The position numbers and the translations under genes were made by a program. From Bisporella sp. PMI_857 (Eukaryota; Ascomycota; Leotiomycetes; Helotiales; Helotiaceae): a DNA stretch of 64,000 nt. The stretch covers positions 310,001 through 374,000 of the forward strand of contig JAJSPD010000010.1 in assembly GCA_021307315.1 (NCBI GenBank), given 5' to 3'. Shown piece after piece: positions 1-12,793 of the stretch (position 1 is its first letter; each line of letters begins with the position of its first letter). The notes under the pieces are model-generated. The model saw nothing but the letters and a program-made list of their open reading frames with translations. It was not told the origin of the DNA and ran no database searches.

Positions 1-43
1 CCTCCTATTCTAAACAAAGTATATCACAAATAAGATCTCTCCA

Positions 44-2416
44 ATGCCTGCGTTCTCAACTCTTAAAAATAGCTTCATGTCGGCGCTTTCAAGCTCGTAT
101 GATGCCCAAAAACCACGAGCAAGGCGACGCGTCGTATCATTCAATGAAGCGCTCAACAATTTGAAGGCTACCCAGACCGGTATCGTCACTTGCTCCGCTT
201 TCCATTCTCTTGGGAAATGTCGCAAAGAAATAGTCTTGGAGGATTTGGATTTCATTGCCAGCCTAGATGAGATTGACCTGGCCGACGTCCAGACTCCTAT
301 CAAACTGATGCCCTTGATGCTCTGTTCTACGCACTGGGAGAAGACAGTTTATTATAATGCATTGTTCCTAAACTGGTTGTCTATATATGGCTCGAAGCAT
401 GACTCTCAGCACTACGAGAATATGGTTATCGACTACCAATCAGCTGTTACCATCGACAATAATGAGCACTCTATATCAGAAATTTCTGCCTTTAGCAAAC
501 CGATAGCACATGGTGAAGGAAGACTAGCTTTAGAACCTGCTAGTCCGGCGAAGGGTAAGTTACTTCTACTCATAGTCATACTCAAATTAGCGGAAAGGCG
601 CTATTTGAACTTTAACGACGACTGCGTACTTGACTCTAAATAAAATACTTCTAAAATTACAACAGGGCAAACCAATATATACGACCTGAAGACGATGGAT
701 CAGTCACAAGACTATACAAACCAAATCGAGCGTATTCCTTTAGAGCACAGCTCTGATTATGGGGGCAAACATTCACCAGAGGTTTTAATGCTCGTGAATA
801 TGGAATCGTATGCCTCGATTGAATTTGGAGTTGCGAAACTCGAAATCATGTATCAAGAAAATCTGAAATGCATCGCTATGACGTCTGATGGTTGGCGATG
901 CCAGGAGATTATACACAATGCACGGCTACAGAAGGCTCGAGAAATGTTAAGCTCTTCTGTCAATTTGGAGGCAGAGCTTCGCAGTGACATTTTGCCTCCA
1001 CTCGTTCTCTGTCCAGGACATGCACTTGGACAACTACCAGAAATTTACTCTGAGAAGTGGGCAGCTTTTGCAGAGCAGCGATTAACTAAGGAAGAAGCAA
1101 TGTCGGGGTTCGACGCTGACTACTGGATGTCTGTCTTCCGCGATGCAAGGAGTGATGCACATGCCCTTCCAATCAATTTGAATCGGCCAAAATCAGCGTC
1201 TGGCAGATTCGAACGTCAAAGTGAAGAATGTGACTTCACAAGCAATGTACACTCTCCAAGCAACTCTCTGGGGCGTCATATTAAGACTCCATCAAAGTTG
1301 CAAAAGTCTCGTCTAGCCCCCCCTCTTCCTACGTCGTCAAATTCTGAAGCCAAGACGATATCACAAGATGGGAAGCTGCCTAAGTCCTGGGACTTTAATA
1401 GTAACCCTCTGATAACACTGTCCACTTGGAATACTAACGTTTCCCAAGCCACTCGTATATGGGACAACCCGAAAACTGGGTCTGTGCGTCCAGAGTCATC
1501 GACAATTGTCAACACATCAGTTTCAGCGTCAGAGCCATTCGCTATGAGAAATAATTCAGAAGACAACCTAATTGGTTCCTCAAATGCGGATTCTACAAAC
1601 ACGTCGGCTGTCGCAACTGAAGGCTCAGGCGATTCTAAGCTATCAGATAGGCTTCTCGAGCAGGAGGCCCATAACTTTTCATTTACCAAGGGGGACGTTA
1701 AGAAAGCGAATCCATTTGACAATCAAACGGATACTCAGGATTCGCAGCCTAAGCAGCATGATGTTCCTTCAACATCTATGGGAACTGACCAGGACTCCAA
1801 TAAAAGCCTCCCCCAGAATATCATTGAGAGCAACCTGCTCAAAGAGATATGTTCGCCGCTTCCACAAGGTGGCTATATCTCCATCTTGAAGTCCAGCAAA
1901 AAAAAACTGGTGAAAATTGTGGAAGCGGGATCTGTTAGCTATCGAAAAGGAAAATTCGAAGCAGGATGCCAACTCCAAGACCTGGATACATGTCTGGTTG
2001 AATCCATCTACGTCGAGCACCCAGAGCGAGTGGCAAAACTTGCACAATTGGAATTGCAAAACTTCCGAGCTAAAATCAACTGCCGGCATACTCCAAGTGG
2101 ATGTAAAAGCAAGGTGGTTGAGCAAGAGCATAGAGAATGGTTCGGCGTGCCTTGTTACGTAGCGAGTGGCTCAGTCAAACTATGGAGCGATTTTGTTAAT
2201 ATGTTCTACAGCTCCGGAGCCATCGTTGCAGACGGAGGTGAGCGTATGAGATCTTTGCTGCCGCAGCCAAGTTTTGAGGAGACATTTTTATTAGCAATCG
2301 CTCTTAGGGATGGTGATAATACGAGTGAGTATCGTTATCACGAATTGCAACACAAACGCTACAGGGAGTGGCTCAAAAATTGCCAGTGCTCCATCAAAGG
2401 ACTGCCCCGAAATTGA
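44..2416 (+). CDS. T5orf172 (GIY-YIG-like) domain protein, two exons
   Basis: Exons 44-554 and 666-2416. The 111-nt intron has a GTAAGT donor and a CAG acceptor, and it joins two open frames in phase to give 753 residues. The C-terminal part, about residues 570-685, starts with GYISILKSSKKKLVKI and ends with EHREWFGV, which is the signature of the T5orf172 family, a GIY-YIG nuclease relative found in many fungal proteins. The N-terminal third carries two copies of a Cys/His pattern: C-x7-GKC ... LMPLMLCSTH in exon 1 and C-x7-WRC ... LPPLVLCPGH in exon 2. They look like a repeated metal-binding module. A long Ser/Thr/Asn-rich linker separates the halves. The biological role of the fungal members is unknown, and nuclease or DNA-binding activity is inferred from the family name only. 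The gene start is close to the window edge, so an upstream exon cannot be excluded. Confidence 0.8.
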
Positions 2417-3908
2417 CATATGCTAGACTGAAAGACTGCCTGAAGGAGACAGGTGCTCGAAGAAGGCGAAGACATGATCTGAGTAGAAGAATAATGTATT
2501 AAGGATTTGAAATGGCGCGTGCAGCTCCTCCCTATTTGGAAAACCTTATGTGAGACATGACCCGAACCCGGCACTACGATGTCTATTAAAGTTCTTCAAG
2601 GGGATTCTGGACAGCGAAGATTCTTGCCAGAAGGTACTCTACTGAGTCAACTCCGCGCCGAAAGTTTTGTAATAGCGCCGTTGGTCGATTTGGAGCACGC
2701 GTGAACATGGTGTAATTGCTTGTAGTTACCAATAGTCTAAGTTGCTTCCAGATATCTTATAGTCCTCCCCTCCCTTTTTTGTAGTTGGGTTTTAATCGCG
2801 GAGGTTTTATTAACTTAACCCCCCCGCTCCAACCAACTGTCCAAGAGGTGCTGCTCCGACTTGAGAAGAAGCCTGCAGAAATGCAGCATCATGATCTCCA
2901 GGCGAAAAGTTTGACTAGCTCAGGGAAGATTACAGAAGCTATGACATTACCAAAGCGCGCGTCCAAGATCAGAGAAATCGCACCGGCCGCCAGCGAGTTT
3001 GAATTCCCAATCTATCCGTAGTTGCATTGTCAAATCCAGAGTCTGGAGTAATCTTGTATGCACACTTGCGCTGAAGAATCACCTTTTACTACCTTGACCG
3101 TTGCAGCTCTCTAGTTTCCTGAGGGTTACGGAGTAATGTATCGATCGATTGAAAACGCTTGCTTGCATTTGTGTAGAGAAAACTAAGGGGCGGACCGAGA
3201 ATGAAAGCTATTAGAGCTTCGGGCTCAGGAATTCAGCATTTCTCAAAACCGTAATTTTGTAGCGAGTATTCTAACAGGAATAGACCACGCTTATGGCAAA
3301 AATACAATAAGATGTCTAATTTCGCAAGAAAGGCACGAGAAGTGATTAGAACCAGGAAGAAAATAGGATACCCTTCAGAGTAAATAATAATAAGAACGTA
3401 GGTCATATGTCTTGGTGGATAACGTACAACTTTGTCGTGAATGGTGGATGGCAAGGCACTAGCCAATGCATCTTTGTGCCACCTGTAGTTTATACGGAAG
3501 TTGTATAGGTTTTAAGGAGATTCGGATGGAAACCACGAAATATTAGTTCTTCGCATTGTCAATTTACGGCCCACGAGAGTCGTAACAAGGATAAGAATGG
3601 AAGAATGGCCCTGCGTAAGTTGGGTATGTACTTAATATAATATTAGTATTTCTACTTCTCTGCTAATCTTTCATTAAACAAAAGAGATGTATTCCCACCA
3701 AATGTGGTCCTGCCGGGTATAATATGCATCGCCGCAAAAATGCTTTCATGTTTCGTATATCGATCTCTGGGTATCATGCCCTCGCAACAATGCAACGCTA
3801 AATCAATCTCGTCTGTCTCATCCAATCATCTCGTCTCGTCTCCTCATTATATGCATTATATGATGTTCTCGATCGTCATAGGCCGGCTTGATCGAGTGAA
3901 AGTGGTAG
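2417..3908. other. intergenic, no supported gene
   Basis: About 1.5 kb between the 3' ends of two convergent genes. A 78-codon frame at 2785-3021 has no ATG start and no recognisable motif. I see no RNA gene or repeat. Confidence 0.6.
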
Positions 3909-4688
3909 TCATGACCCAGACCTGCCAAAGCCTGTCCACCTCTTCAATAGACTGGGTCGCGTCGGTGCGTCCTTCTCTTCTGGCAGATCTAGTCGGTATC
4001 GGCGAACACTCCCAGCATCACTATCCGCATCATCATGGAACTTCGTTCGTCTTGAGCTAGGTGGCAGGATGCAATCCGGCACCAGCTTGATAAAAAATCC
4101 CCTAACCCCTTTTGATGCTGCATCTATGGCAGCATACTCCAACCTCCGAGTAGAGTCTGAAGTCCAGTAATGGCATGTTGCTGGCGGGGGTGGAGGAGCT
4201 GCCTCGACTATGGGATCTGATTGAGGCGCTGGTAGGGTTGGAAATTGAAAGAACTGATGCGGGGGCGCGGTATGCCGTGATCTTATGTTTGGGCGTGCAA
4301 GATGACGGGCTTGTACTGTTGACGGGGACGACCGCGCGGAGCGTTTGGCAGTCGGCCGAGAAATGGAATTCGAGTGACGTTTTCGGCGGCTAGTAGACGA
4401 CATTGATGTGCGACGGGATGAAGAGACGCCATCTGAGAAGCCGGAATCTTGTCTAGACATCTGTGCTGACTCGAATTTTGGAGGTATGGTATCCGAAGGC
4501 TGCGTTGCAGGCTGTGAGGCAGCTGATTCTGAGTTTGATATATTCAGTCTTGAAAGTTCCATCGCTATGGGTGAAGTATGTGCTTGTGCGGAGTGGAACG
4601 TGGCAGCCTCTGATACAATACTAGACACACTTCGATTATGCCAGTTTGTATTGAGAGAGGAGAGCGGGTTTTGATTATTCGAAATCAT
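3909..4688 (-). CDS. serine-rich conserved fungal protein of unknown function
   Basis: Single open frame of 259 residues from an ATG at 4688. The first two thirds are Ser/Arg/Pro-rich and probably disordered, with possible phosphorylation patches such as SRQDSGFSDGVSSSRRTS. A proline tract leads into an ordered-looking block at about residues 170-205 containing CHYWTSDSTRRLEYAAIDAA and GVRGFFIKLVPDCILPP. That block resembles a module I associate with unnamed proteins of filamentous ascomycetes. The C terminus is basic. No enzyme motif, signal peptide or membrane segment is visible. An upstream exon is possible, because the sequence just before the ATG ends in a CAG that could act as an acceptor. 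No function can be assigned. Confidence 0.7.
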   Translation of the reverse strand: MISNNQNPLSSLNTNWHNRSVSSIVSEAATFHSAQAHTSPIAMELSRLNISNSESAASQPATQPSDTIPPKFESAQMSRQDSGFSDGVSSSRRTSMSSTSRRKRHSNSISRPTAKRSARSSPSTVQARHLARPNIRSRHTAPPHQFFQFPTLPAPQSDPIVEAAPPPPPATCHYWTSDSTRRLEYAAIDAASKGVRGFFIKLVPDCILPPSSRRTKFHDDADSDAGSVRRYRLDLPEEKDAPTRPSLLKRWTGFGRSGS

Positions 4689-7600
4689 GCTGGCGTGCCA
4701 ACCAGGGCAGGATGTCGTTTAGGATGCCCGAGGTTGCTGTTAATTGATTGGAATGGCTAGGATAATATGTTCCCCTTGCCATACATATATTCAGATTCTA
4801 ACCTTTGCACTCTTCTGCGTTTGTCAAAGCCTGGACCGCTGCTGTTTCTGCCGAGTGGGGGATGAGCTGCTTTCCGTATGGCTTCAACTCCAATAGCTTG
4901 ATTACCAGGGAACCACTGTTGCATATAGATCATGCGTGCCAAGACGGGGTTCCTTCCGTCAGCGACGGCTTGTTTTGTCTTGTCTCGAAAGGAAGTAGAT
5001 TTAATAAATTATTGACGTTTGACCGACTTTTCTTCGCTGGCAGCAACGACGACGAAAGTGGTTGAATTGGTTCGTGCTTGAAGTACCTTTTATCGGAACC
5101 CCACCGTCTATCTTAGTGCAACACAAGAGGAGAAAGTCTCTTGGCGGTTCCTCCACTTTTGCCGTTTAAGAGGAAAGAGAAAATGGTGTTGATGAGACGA
5201 AAAAAGATAAATCTCTACTGTAGTCGAGAGATGACTGGATTGAGCTATTCCGCAGGTACAAGTACAGATTCGAAGGATCTGAGTGGGAAGCACTTGATTT
5301 GCTTGTGATGGTTCCTGCTTGGTGATCCCTCAAAGTCCCGGGCCTGGGATTGGAATATGCAGACCGCCACAGGCTGCAGTTAAATGCACTGCAATGCAAC
5401 ACGACCTCGTTGAAGCTGCAGTAGTGACGATGCTTTAGGACTGGTCTTTCGGTAGGAAGAACCGATCTCGCTCAAGCCGACAGACTATTGGTAAAAATCT
5501 GCCTTTTTAGCTTGTATGGCGTATGGATTGCTGAGGGTGAAAGCAAATTGTTGTTGAACAAAGAAAGAAAACAGTGACAAGGCAGAGACTTGATCACTCG
5601 ATGTTTGTCTCTCCTTGACCTGTCATAAGGTTGCATCAATTATAAGACAGCACCCGCCTGTTGCCACCACCCCCAATACAATTTGCATGTGAAATGGTTT
5701 CTCCCTCACGTCCATATCCAATCTTCTCGTGACAGCAAAATGGTGGAATGGGCTACTGAAACATGGTGGTGGCTATGATCCGCAATCCACCTCGGCCCCG
5801 GCGCGCCAAACAGACGCTCTGAATCCAGATACCAATCATGCGTCTGAACTATCGCGGTTTGACAACAGCCCCAGGATATACCCCTCCCAGATAATACTAG
5901 AAGAGGTCAGGTTTCAGCGACTTGCGCTTCTGGACGAACTCGTCACGAGAAATGAGATGGCTCTTTTCATGGTGCCTGTGAGAAACTCGAACCAGACCTC
6001 ACCGCTCCGGCCCGCTACCCGCAATATATGCATCGCATCTCATCTCCGCACGTGTATGTGTTGGCAGGACCGGTGGGGAATCTGAAATTGTGTTTGATGA
6101 CGAGGATAGCGGTGAGGTCAAAGGGGGTGGATGAGAGACTTCTAAATTGCTGTGAGTTGTGTTGTTCTGTTGCGGTTTTCATGTTCTCCATGCTCTTCAT
6201 TCCACAGTCTCACCTGGGCACCGGCTTGGCAATCTCTGGCCATGTGTCTCCACGCTCTATCTTCTCTCCTTTTTTCGTTCTTCTAATAAGCATTGGAATC
6301 GGACTTGTCGAGTCTACTTGACAGATGAATTCTACTGTATTCTCTGCTTTTTATTTGGCTGATTAAATATAGTCACGTGTTATGTACCGCACTTTCCAAA
6401 TAGTGTTCCTCGATATCTGTTCAAAGATACGGAACTTAAATGCACTATATATTCTTAGAGAATGATAATCTTAAACAAGATACGAAAACATCATGCTACC
6501 CAGAAGGGAAACATGTATTCAAACGGCGAAGATAGAAGAAAAAGGGCTTATATTGCAGAACTTGGCTGATTCTGCTCGTTGTTACCCCCGACCTGAACCA
6601 GAACATCTATTCACGAAGTTCTTGATAATTTTCAAACACCTTGATGTACCAAAATAATAATGCCTGGAGCACAATAAATGAGAAGGCATCGAAATTTGCT
6701 TGACTGAGCAGGTTCAAGCTGGTTCAGCGCAAAAGATTTTATTGGGCCTTAGGCTGGGACAAACAAACGGATTATTTTAACGTGTTGGACAATGTATACA
6801 TGACCATGCCTCCGTCCTCCCACTCTTAGACCAAGGTCTCCACGACCCGCATCCCATGTGTATTGGAACTTACGGAGAACAGCAATGATAGGTTCGTACG
6901 TGCTTACAAAACGTGCGCTACACTATGGCCACACATGCATAAGTGACTGATCTAAACATTCCTGAAAGCCAACTCACACCGAACCCAGCTAATATATATA
7001 TCTATGCTGTGCTTGAATATCTATCATGAGTATCCTTCTCACTTCATCCATTCACCCCAAGTAGATGTGGCTCAACATTCATGGGGTGCCAAAGGCTTCT
7101 AGAGCTGAACCTCAATTCATTATACTCACTCAAATATACTTTCCCAGTGAGCTGAATCTTAAGTTCAACCTCTGCATCCCTCTATAGACATCTTGGGAAA
7201 ACAAGATATTCTGTACGGACACTGACCCCTTTCTTCTTCTCTTATGCGACTACGGCGTATGCGCGCCAACAAAGGTCTACCATATAGCCATAACATGAGT
7301 CCATTATGTTTTGGAGTTATTCGTGACTTGGAATCTCCATTCCACAACAGCCTTTCCCCTCTTGGGAATACTAGGCTTCTAAAGGAGCGAGGCATCTAAA
7401 CATTCTCGCTCATGCTCTAGGGAACTATGTCAGGTAGCACGGCAGCGGCGTTGGTGGTGCATACGATTTGTTCTTGTGAAACTTAAGCATCTGATGAACG
7501 TGTGTCTAGATTCACAGCCCTATCACAGCCCATGGGAAGATATGAAGATATAAACCGTCTATTGTCTCCATATTTTCAGCTCAGCGTTCGTCGTGGAGGA

Positions 7601-7705
7601 GGATGGGATAAAAAGGCTCAGTTGTCTCTGGAGAACTGGACCAATCTGAACATCGAGCCTCAAACCACTGTACCTGTAAACCATCTTTTCTAACTAAATA
7701 TCAAA
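4689..7705. other. gene-poor stretch
   Basis: Three kilobases with no convincing gene on either strand. Frames at 5729-6085 and 6028-6321 (+) lack a good start or family motif. The first contains a helix-like stretch around EEVRFQRLALLDELVTRNEM and could be a decayed exon. The rest is AT-rich filler. The last ~100 bases look like a promoter for the decayed gene at 7706. Confidence 0.5.
7606..7616 (+). promoter_or_regulatory. TATA-like box
   Basis: The sequence GGATAAAAAGG lies about 90 bases upstream of the ATG at 7706, a normal spacing for a fungal TATA element. It supports the view that the broken frame downstream was once a real gene. Confidence 0.3.
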
Positions 7706-8416
7706 ATGAAGTCCTTCTTCACAATCCTCCCCCTCGCCGTTATCATCCCCTCCAGTCTAAACCCCGTAGCCCAGGACCAGCAGGACCAGCAGGACCACCA
7801 AGACGCCAAAAGAGCCAGCAAACCCCCATGTATTGTCCTCCCGCTCCTCCGCTCCTCCCTTTCCGACAACCACTTCACATCAAGCAGCATCTGTCACAAA
7901 CGGTTACTAGTCCTGCACTACCCCCTCCAGCGCAGTCTACGTAAAAAAGCGAGACGTGTCAACACGTGTGGTTCCGGCTTCCAGAAACAATATTTCGTGA
8001 TATCGCGACGCGACAACCTTAACTTCTTGCCAATTGTCACCAGGTCCGTCCCATCTTCAACCCCCCCTCACTCCGCTATCGCCTCTCAGCATTACTCAAG
8101 AAGGATTTGGTGAGGGGGGAGGGGGGGGGGAGGGGTGCTAATGCTACGCAAGGGTTCACGTACAGCTACGTCCGGGACGTGCTAAACATATGCGACGTGA
8201 ACAGATACGCAAAACAATACCGGATGCGCGCTGGACGCCTGCTCGGTTCCGAGCGGGTTCACCTATTCTGTCGTGAGGGATGTATTCAATCTCTGTAGCG
8301 TGAGCGCGTCCACGAAGCACTACGCGCTGCGGGTTCCCGTTAACGGGCTGAACGCGTTTTTGTTGCCCCAGCAGATGGGGATAGAATTCGAGGAGGCCGG
8401 TCCAAAGCATCTGTAG
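7706..8416 (+). pseudogene. decayed secreted-protein gene, possibly a LysM-type effector
   Basis: The frame opens with a secretion signal (MKSFFTILPLAVIIPSSL), then a short QDQ/QDH repeat and a KR pair. It then loses coherence: plausible coding appears in different frames, separated by stops and a G-rich run near 8116-8135. Two related stretches follow in tandem, at about 8152-8230 (GFTYSYVRDVLNICDV) and about 8255-8330 (GFTYSVVRDVFNLCSV, then NGLNAFLLPQQ). Neighbouring frames of the same bases read SGTC and EGCIQS, close to the (S/E)GDTC-x-x-I core of fungal LysM domains. NGLNAF followed by a proline block also fits the end of a LysM. I infer two frameshifted LysM units. No intron set restores one frame that I can see, so the gene is called broken. 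The LysM assignment is tentative. Confidence 0.4.
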
Positions 8417-8631
8417 CGTATCCAGACTTGCGACACAGCATGCTCTGAGGAGATTGTGATTACCATGGGATGTGAAAGCTGAAGGCGCTTGTATGCTAGA
8501 ATGTTTCTGAACGGAGGCTTGCCTCTGATTTTCATCTATGCCGATATACCCGCATAAGTTGCAAACCGCCTGAGATTAAAGACTTCTCGATTAAAAGAAT
8601 ATGCAAAAAAAGTCTATAGCTAGTCCAGAAA

Positions 8632-11184
8632 TCATAATAGCTCGTTAAAACTCTGCTCAATAACATCCTGCATGATATGACCACCTCTCGCCCTCCTCTC
8701 CTTCGGCACCTGTGTATCCCCCCACTCCGCTTCTCTCCAGCTCGCCACCATATCGCTTCCGCCTTTCAACAGATCTTCAAACATCGTGCGCCGCATGATC
8801 GCCATCTCACTACCCCTCGTTTTCAGTAGCTCGTTCACCAGGACGAGCGCGTTCTCGCGGTCGATGCGCCGCATCTTCTCATCAGTTGCGTAAGGTATGC
8901 TTTCAGGTGTTTGTGAATCGGCCATACCGCCAGAGCTGGACGGCGTGGTGGATATCGTGGCCGTGGGGGTTGAATAGCTGTTGACCTCGTCGCCGACGAG
9001 GTTCTTTCCTGTTAGAAGCTCGACCAGCGGCTGGAATACAGCGACATCCTGCATCATGTCGCTGATACAACGTGCGCTTTCAGGATAGCGCGCCATGAGG
9101 GCAAACACGAACCAACCTTCGCTGCGCACTACGGGCCACTTTGTCTGGCTGACCATGAAGCCTAGAGGCATACTGACGTCTGGATGAACTTCGAAGAAGT
9201 TCTTCCTCACACGTTCGTACTCTTGTGCAGAATCTGCGGTGTGAGTGTTGTAGCAGCGGCAGATGGCAGTGATGAGCCGCGAGATCTCCATTCTTATGGG
9301 GTCGACATCTGTGCGTTGAAAGAGCGCTATGAGGAGGGACAGCTTGGAGCGCATGTTCGCCGGCGAGTCCAGATCGTAGGAGAGTCGTTTAGTAATTTTA
9401 CGGATATTGGAGAATGTGCCGATAAGGAGTTGGCGAGATAGGGAGATGGAGTCGAATTGAATCTGTTGAAGGGTATCGAGCAGCCAAAGGCGTGGGAGAT
9501 GATCGAAGATGTCAGCTTCGCCGATTACAAGTTTATTTTTCAAGGGAAGAGCGAGGTTTTTGAGGAAGCTGAGGGCGGCGTGTAAGAGTTGTGAGTCTTT
9601 TGAGGAAGCAAGGATCGCGATTAAGGGCATGTGAGCTTTTGAGATATGAACGAGCTCTATACACGCATCATCTGAGCGAGCTAGATTTCCAAGGATGAAG
9701 CATGCGCAGATCTGGAGTTGGAGTTGAGGGCTTGAGAGCCAGCGGCGGAGCATACCGCATAAAGGAGATGAGATTGGGACAGCGTCTCTGAATTCGGGTA
9801 ACGCTGATATGTCAGACAATGCAGAGTTTAGCTTGCTTCGCATCTCTGTGAGCTTCTTTGCGTCATCCTCGTCCGAGAGAATAGATGCCTGAGCATCACG
9901 AGTATATGAATCGACCATTACGGCCAAAGTTAGATCCAATGCGCCTTGTGAAATGAGGGGTTTCTGGAACTTTTCGTGTTGAAGATATTGCACAGCAGTG
10001 TTGATGGTGGAGATAAAGTCTTCCAAGTCGACTGGAAAAACTTTATCCGCCGTTATCTTGAGTAGAACAACAGCTATGTTTTCAGGTGCAAGGTCAATTT
10101 CAGATGCTTCCGCTTGTCAGTCAATATTTAAGATTATTGATTGAGGTACATACGTTGTGGAAGAAGAAGCTCTAATAGTTTACATGAATACCCAAGGAAA
10201 GATCTGTTGTCATTAAATCGTGGATTAGAGATTAGCTCAACGAGCTCCTTGCTGAGAAAGGCATTTGATGCCTGTAATTGAGCAGGTTCTATGGGGTTAG
10301 CCAGTAGTAGAACACGTCAAGCATCAATCGAAGCCTTACCATAATCTAAACATATATTATACAGAACAGGAATTGCAAAGGGTATTAATGATGTGTCTTT
10401 GAGTTGCGAGATGATTGCAGGTAGAGAATTTGCTGCAACCACGCGTGCTCGGTTCTCATCTAGGTGTGATTAGTCTTGTGCAAAAGGAGAAGAAAGAAGG
10501 AAATACCTGTGTCGGCGCATGAATTCCCGATTAACCGTAGTAGGTGCACCTTTAGATTATATCTTAGAGTGTGTGCTCCTAGTATCTCGAGAAAGAAATT
10601 GAGCACTCCTGAGTCGCCCAGTGGTACCCGCCATTTCGCTGTAGAATTATCAGTAATGTGATCCAAATGTCTAAATCCCAAGATCTAAAACAAAGCGGAC
10701 GGAAGCGAAATAATCCGGATTGAGAGTATATGCTATATCTAATGTAGAGGATATTTACCACAGGAAGAGCTGACTCACGATCTCTACTCCCATCCGCAAG
10801 CTTTTCAGCCGCCATATCCATATGCTCTGAATCGGCCCACCACAATTGAGCCAACATTCCCAGTAGCCCTTTCAGCTTTCCTGTCCTCCTCTCACGATCC
10901 TCCAAATCAACTTCCTCCTCATCGTCATCTCCCATCTCCTCATCGCCCTCCCCATCCAGTTCGCCACTGCGAGCGCTTTCCTCTAGCTCAAAGATCTCCT
11001 GAATACTCTTCACCATAGCTCTCTGCTGTTCAGAGCTTAGCCTTACGTTCTGAAGTCTCCGATTTGCATCTCCCAGTTTAAATGGTTGTTTGTCAACCGT
11101 GGATGTGGATGCGGATACTTGCGCCGTCGCCGAGACATCCTGGTTGATGAGGGGCGGTAGACCTCCAATATATCTTGTCTCCAT
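8632..11184 (-). CDS. Rap1GDS1/SmgGDS-like armadillo-repeat GTPase regulator
   Basis: Five exons: 11184-10779, 10638-10507, 10459-10340, 10288-10154, 10112-8632. All joins keep phase and give 757 residues. After an acidic, probably disordered start (about residues 60-90, GEGDEEMGDDDEEEVDLED), the chain is helical ARM-type repeat. Segments such as IPFAIPVLYNICLDY and LQICACFILGNLARSDDACI are typical ARM helices. The overall plan matches fungal relatives of SmgGDS (RAP1GDS1), which bind small GTPases and act as chaperone or exchange factors in the cytosol. The GTPase partner cannot be read from sequence. A further 5' UTR intron is possible near 11190-11230, where a GTAATC donor and a TGTAG acceptor flank the start. 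Confidence 0.85.
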
Positions 11185-12793
11185 ATCCGTAAATCTACAG
11201 ATTTGAAAAGGAGTTGAAGATTACCTCAGGAAGCTGTAAGCGGAAGCACAGTAGAAGGTCGACGCAAATTCGGCTGCGCCACTTCCTCAACATGGGGGCC
11301 TTTCTCACTTGCCTGGCTGTTTCCCCTAGAAACGGACTTAACGTCTGCCGATTCAGGATCTAGCTTCGAAGGTAGATGACGAAAGCAGAAACGTATGACC
11401 TCTCTATTTCTGCCGGAATCTTTTGGGGCTGGGATTGTTTTTAAGCTTGATATTCGCTAACCTGGGATCCAGGCAGAAGCTGCACATCAATTGTCAAGCT
11501 TATGTGAACCGTGAAGTTCTATTTAGGTTTCGCTTGGCCATCTAGCCTTTTATTAGTCATCAATATATATTTTCTGGCGCTTTCTCATTTGTGCTCGCGC
11601 GGAGTTTAGAGTTTTGAGGTTTTGGGATATTGTTACATGATCGTCATGTTCCAATGCTTTGCCCTTCTGTAGATGCTGTAAGCTTTTCAGCCGCTCGAAG
11701 CTCCCAAACTCGTGATTGGTACGTTCATGACCTGGAGAAGTTCCCGGCAGATCCTCTTCCTCGCCATTGGTCTGGAAACCCTAGTTGTTAATGTTACGAG
11801 GCTGAGCTCAGATTTGGCACCTCCCACATCGAAAAGTGGCACAAATCACATCTTTCCAGGACAATTCCCGATCTCGATTCTGACACAGATGAGTCTTGGT
11901 ATCATCTCTAGGTACATACATTTCCATTGTGCATAAACCAAACTCGTCTCATAACAGTACGTAAAGCAAAATTTTGAAAAAGCCATTATCTACTTGGCGT
12001 AGAATTGTACAGCCAAGACTTGAGATTGTCAAAGACCATCGGCGGAAGAGCGGCCGATTCTTAGCCTTACAACACAGCCTTGTGAATATTGGAGGTGACG
12101 TTGCTCCTGCATCCAGTAAACGAGATGCATACTTGGTCAGCAGGCTACCATTTTGTAAGGGAGTGGTAGAAGACATGACGTTACAGATAACGCGGACGAT
12201 TGCTTGGTATGCATACTGTCGATATATGGTTATCTATATTTAGGTTTGCGGCAAGATATTGTAGTAGTTGTGTTTCCATGTTGATCATGGGCCGTGATGA
12301 TTTCAAAGCAGAGCGCTAAAAGGGACAAAGGCTCTGGGCTGGGGATTTGGGGAAAGTATACCCCTGGTGGTGATATTGAGATGTCTGCTCTTTGTAATCT
12401 GTAGTCCCCAAAGTTTGATGTCGAACGACTTCTTAAAGATCTTTTTTAAGGGGGAGACCTTTTTTTTCGCCTTGACTAAACCACAGAAGATGAGGTTGGT
12501 TCAGTACCTGAGGCTAAGTTAGATCTGGAACAATCTGAAACAATCATACACTTAATTTGCACTTGGTCGGCAAGGCCATGCCAAAACTTAAAGCGAGAGT
12601 CGTAAATATATATTCTATTAATCCTATAAGCGGAGTAGCGAAGTGACTTTGAATACATCCGTACAAGGGGAAGGCTATTCTACATATCCAACACAATCGC
12701 TACCAGTTGAATTCAACTATTCCATCTGCGTTCAATATCCACCTCACTTTTTGAAGTTCACTATTCCCTTCTTCAATAGCCTCAGGCTATCAC
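11185..12793. other. intergenic, promoter side of the SmgGDS-like gene
   Basis: About 1.6 kb with several small frames (for example 11712-11936 and 11974-12243 on +) that have no motif, start context or splice partner. No RNA gene recognised. Confidence 0.55.

Noticed and set aside
2785..3021. 78-codon frame in the gene-free stretch
   Set aside because: It has no ATG, no motif and no splice partner.
4175..4674. Two plus-strand frames inside the serine-rich gene
   Set aside because: Antisense shadows. The minus-strand frame has the conserved CHYWTSDSTRRLEYAA block.
5729..6085. 119-codon plus-strand frame
   Set aside because: It begins with GTG, the only nearby ATG (5740) is in another frame and closes after 12 codons, and no splice set or family motif supports it. 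At best a decayed exon.
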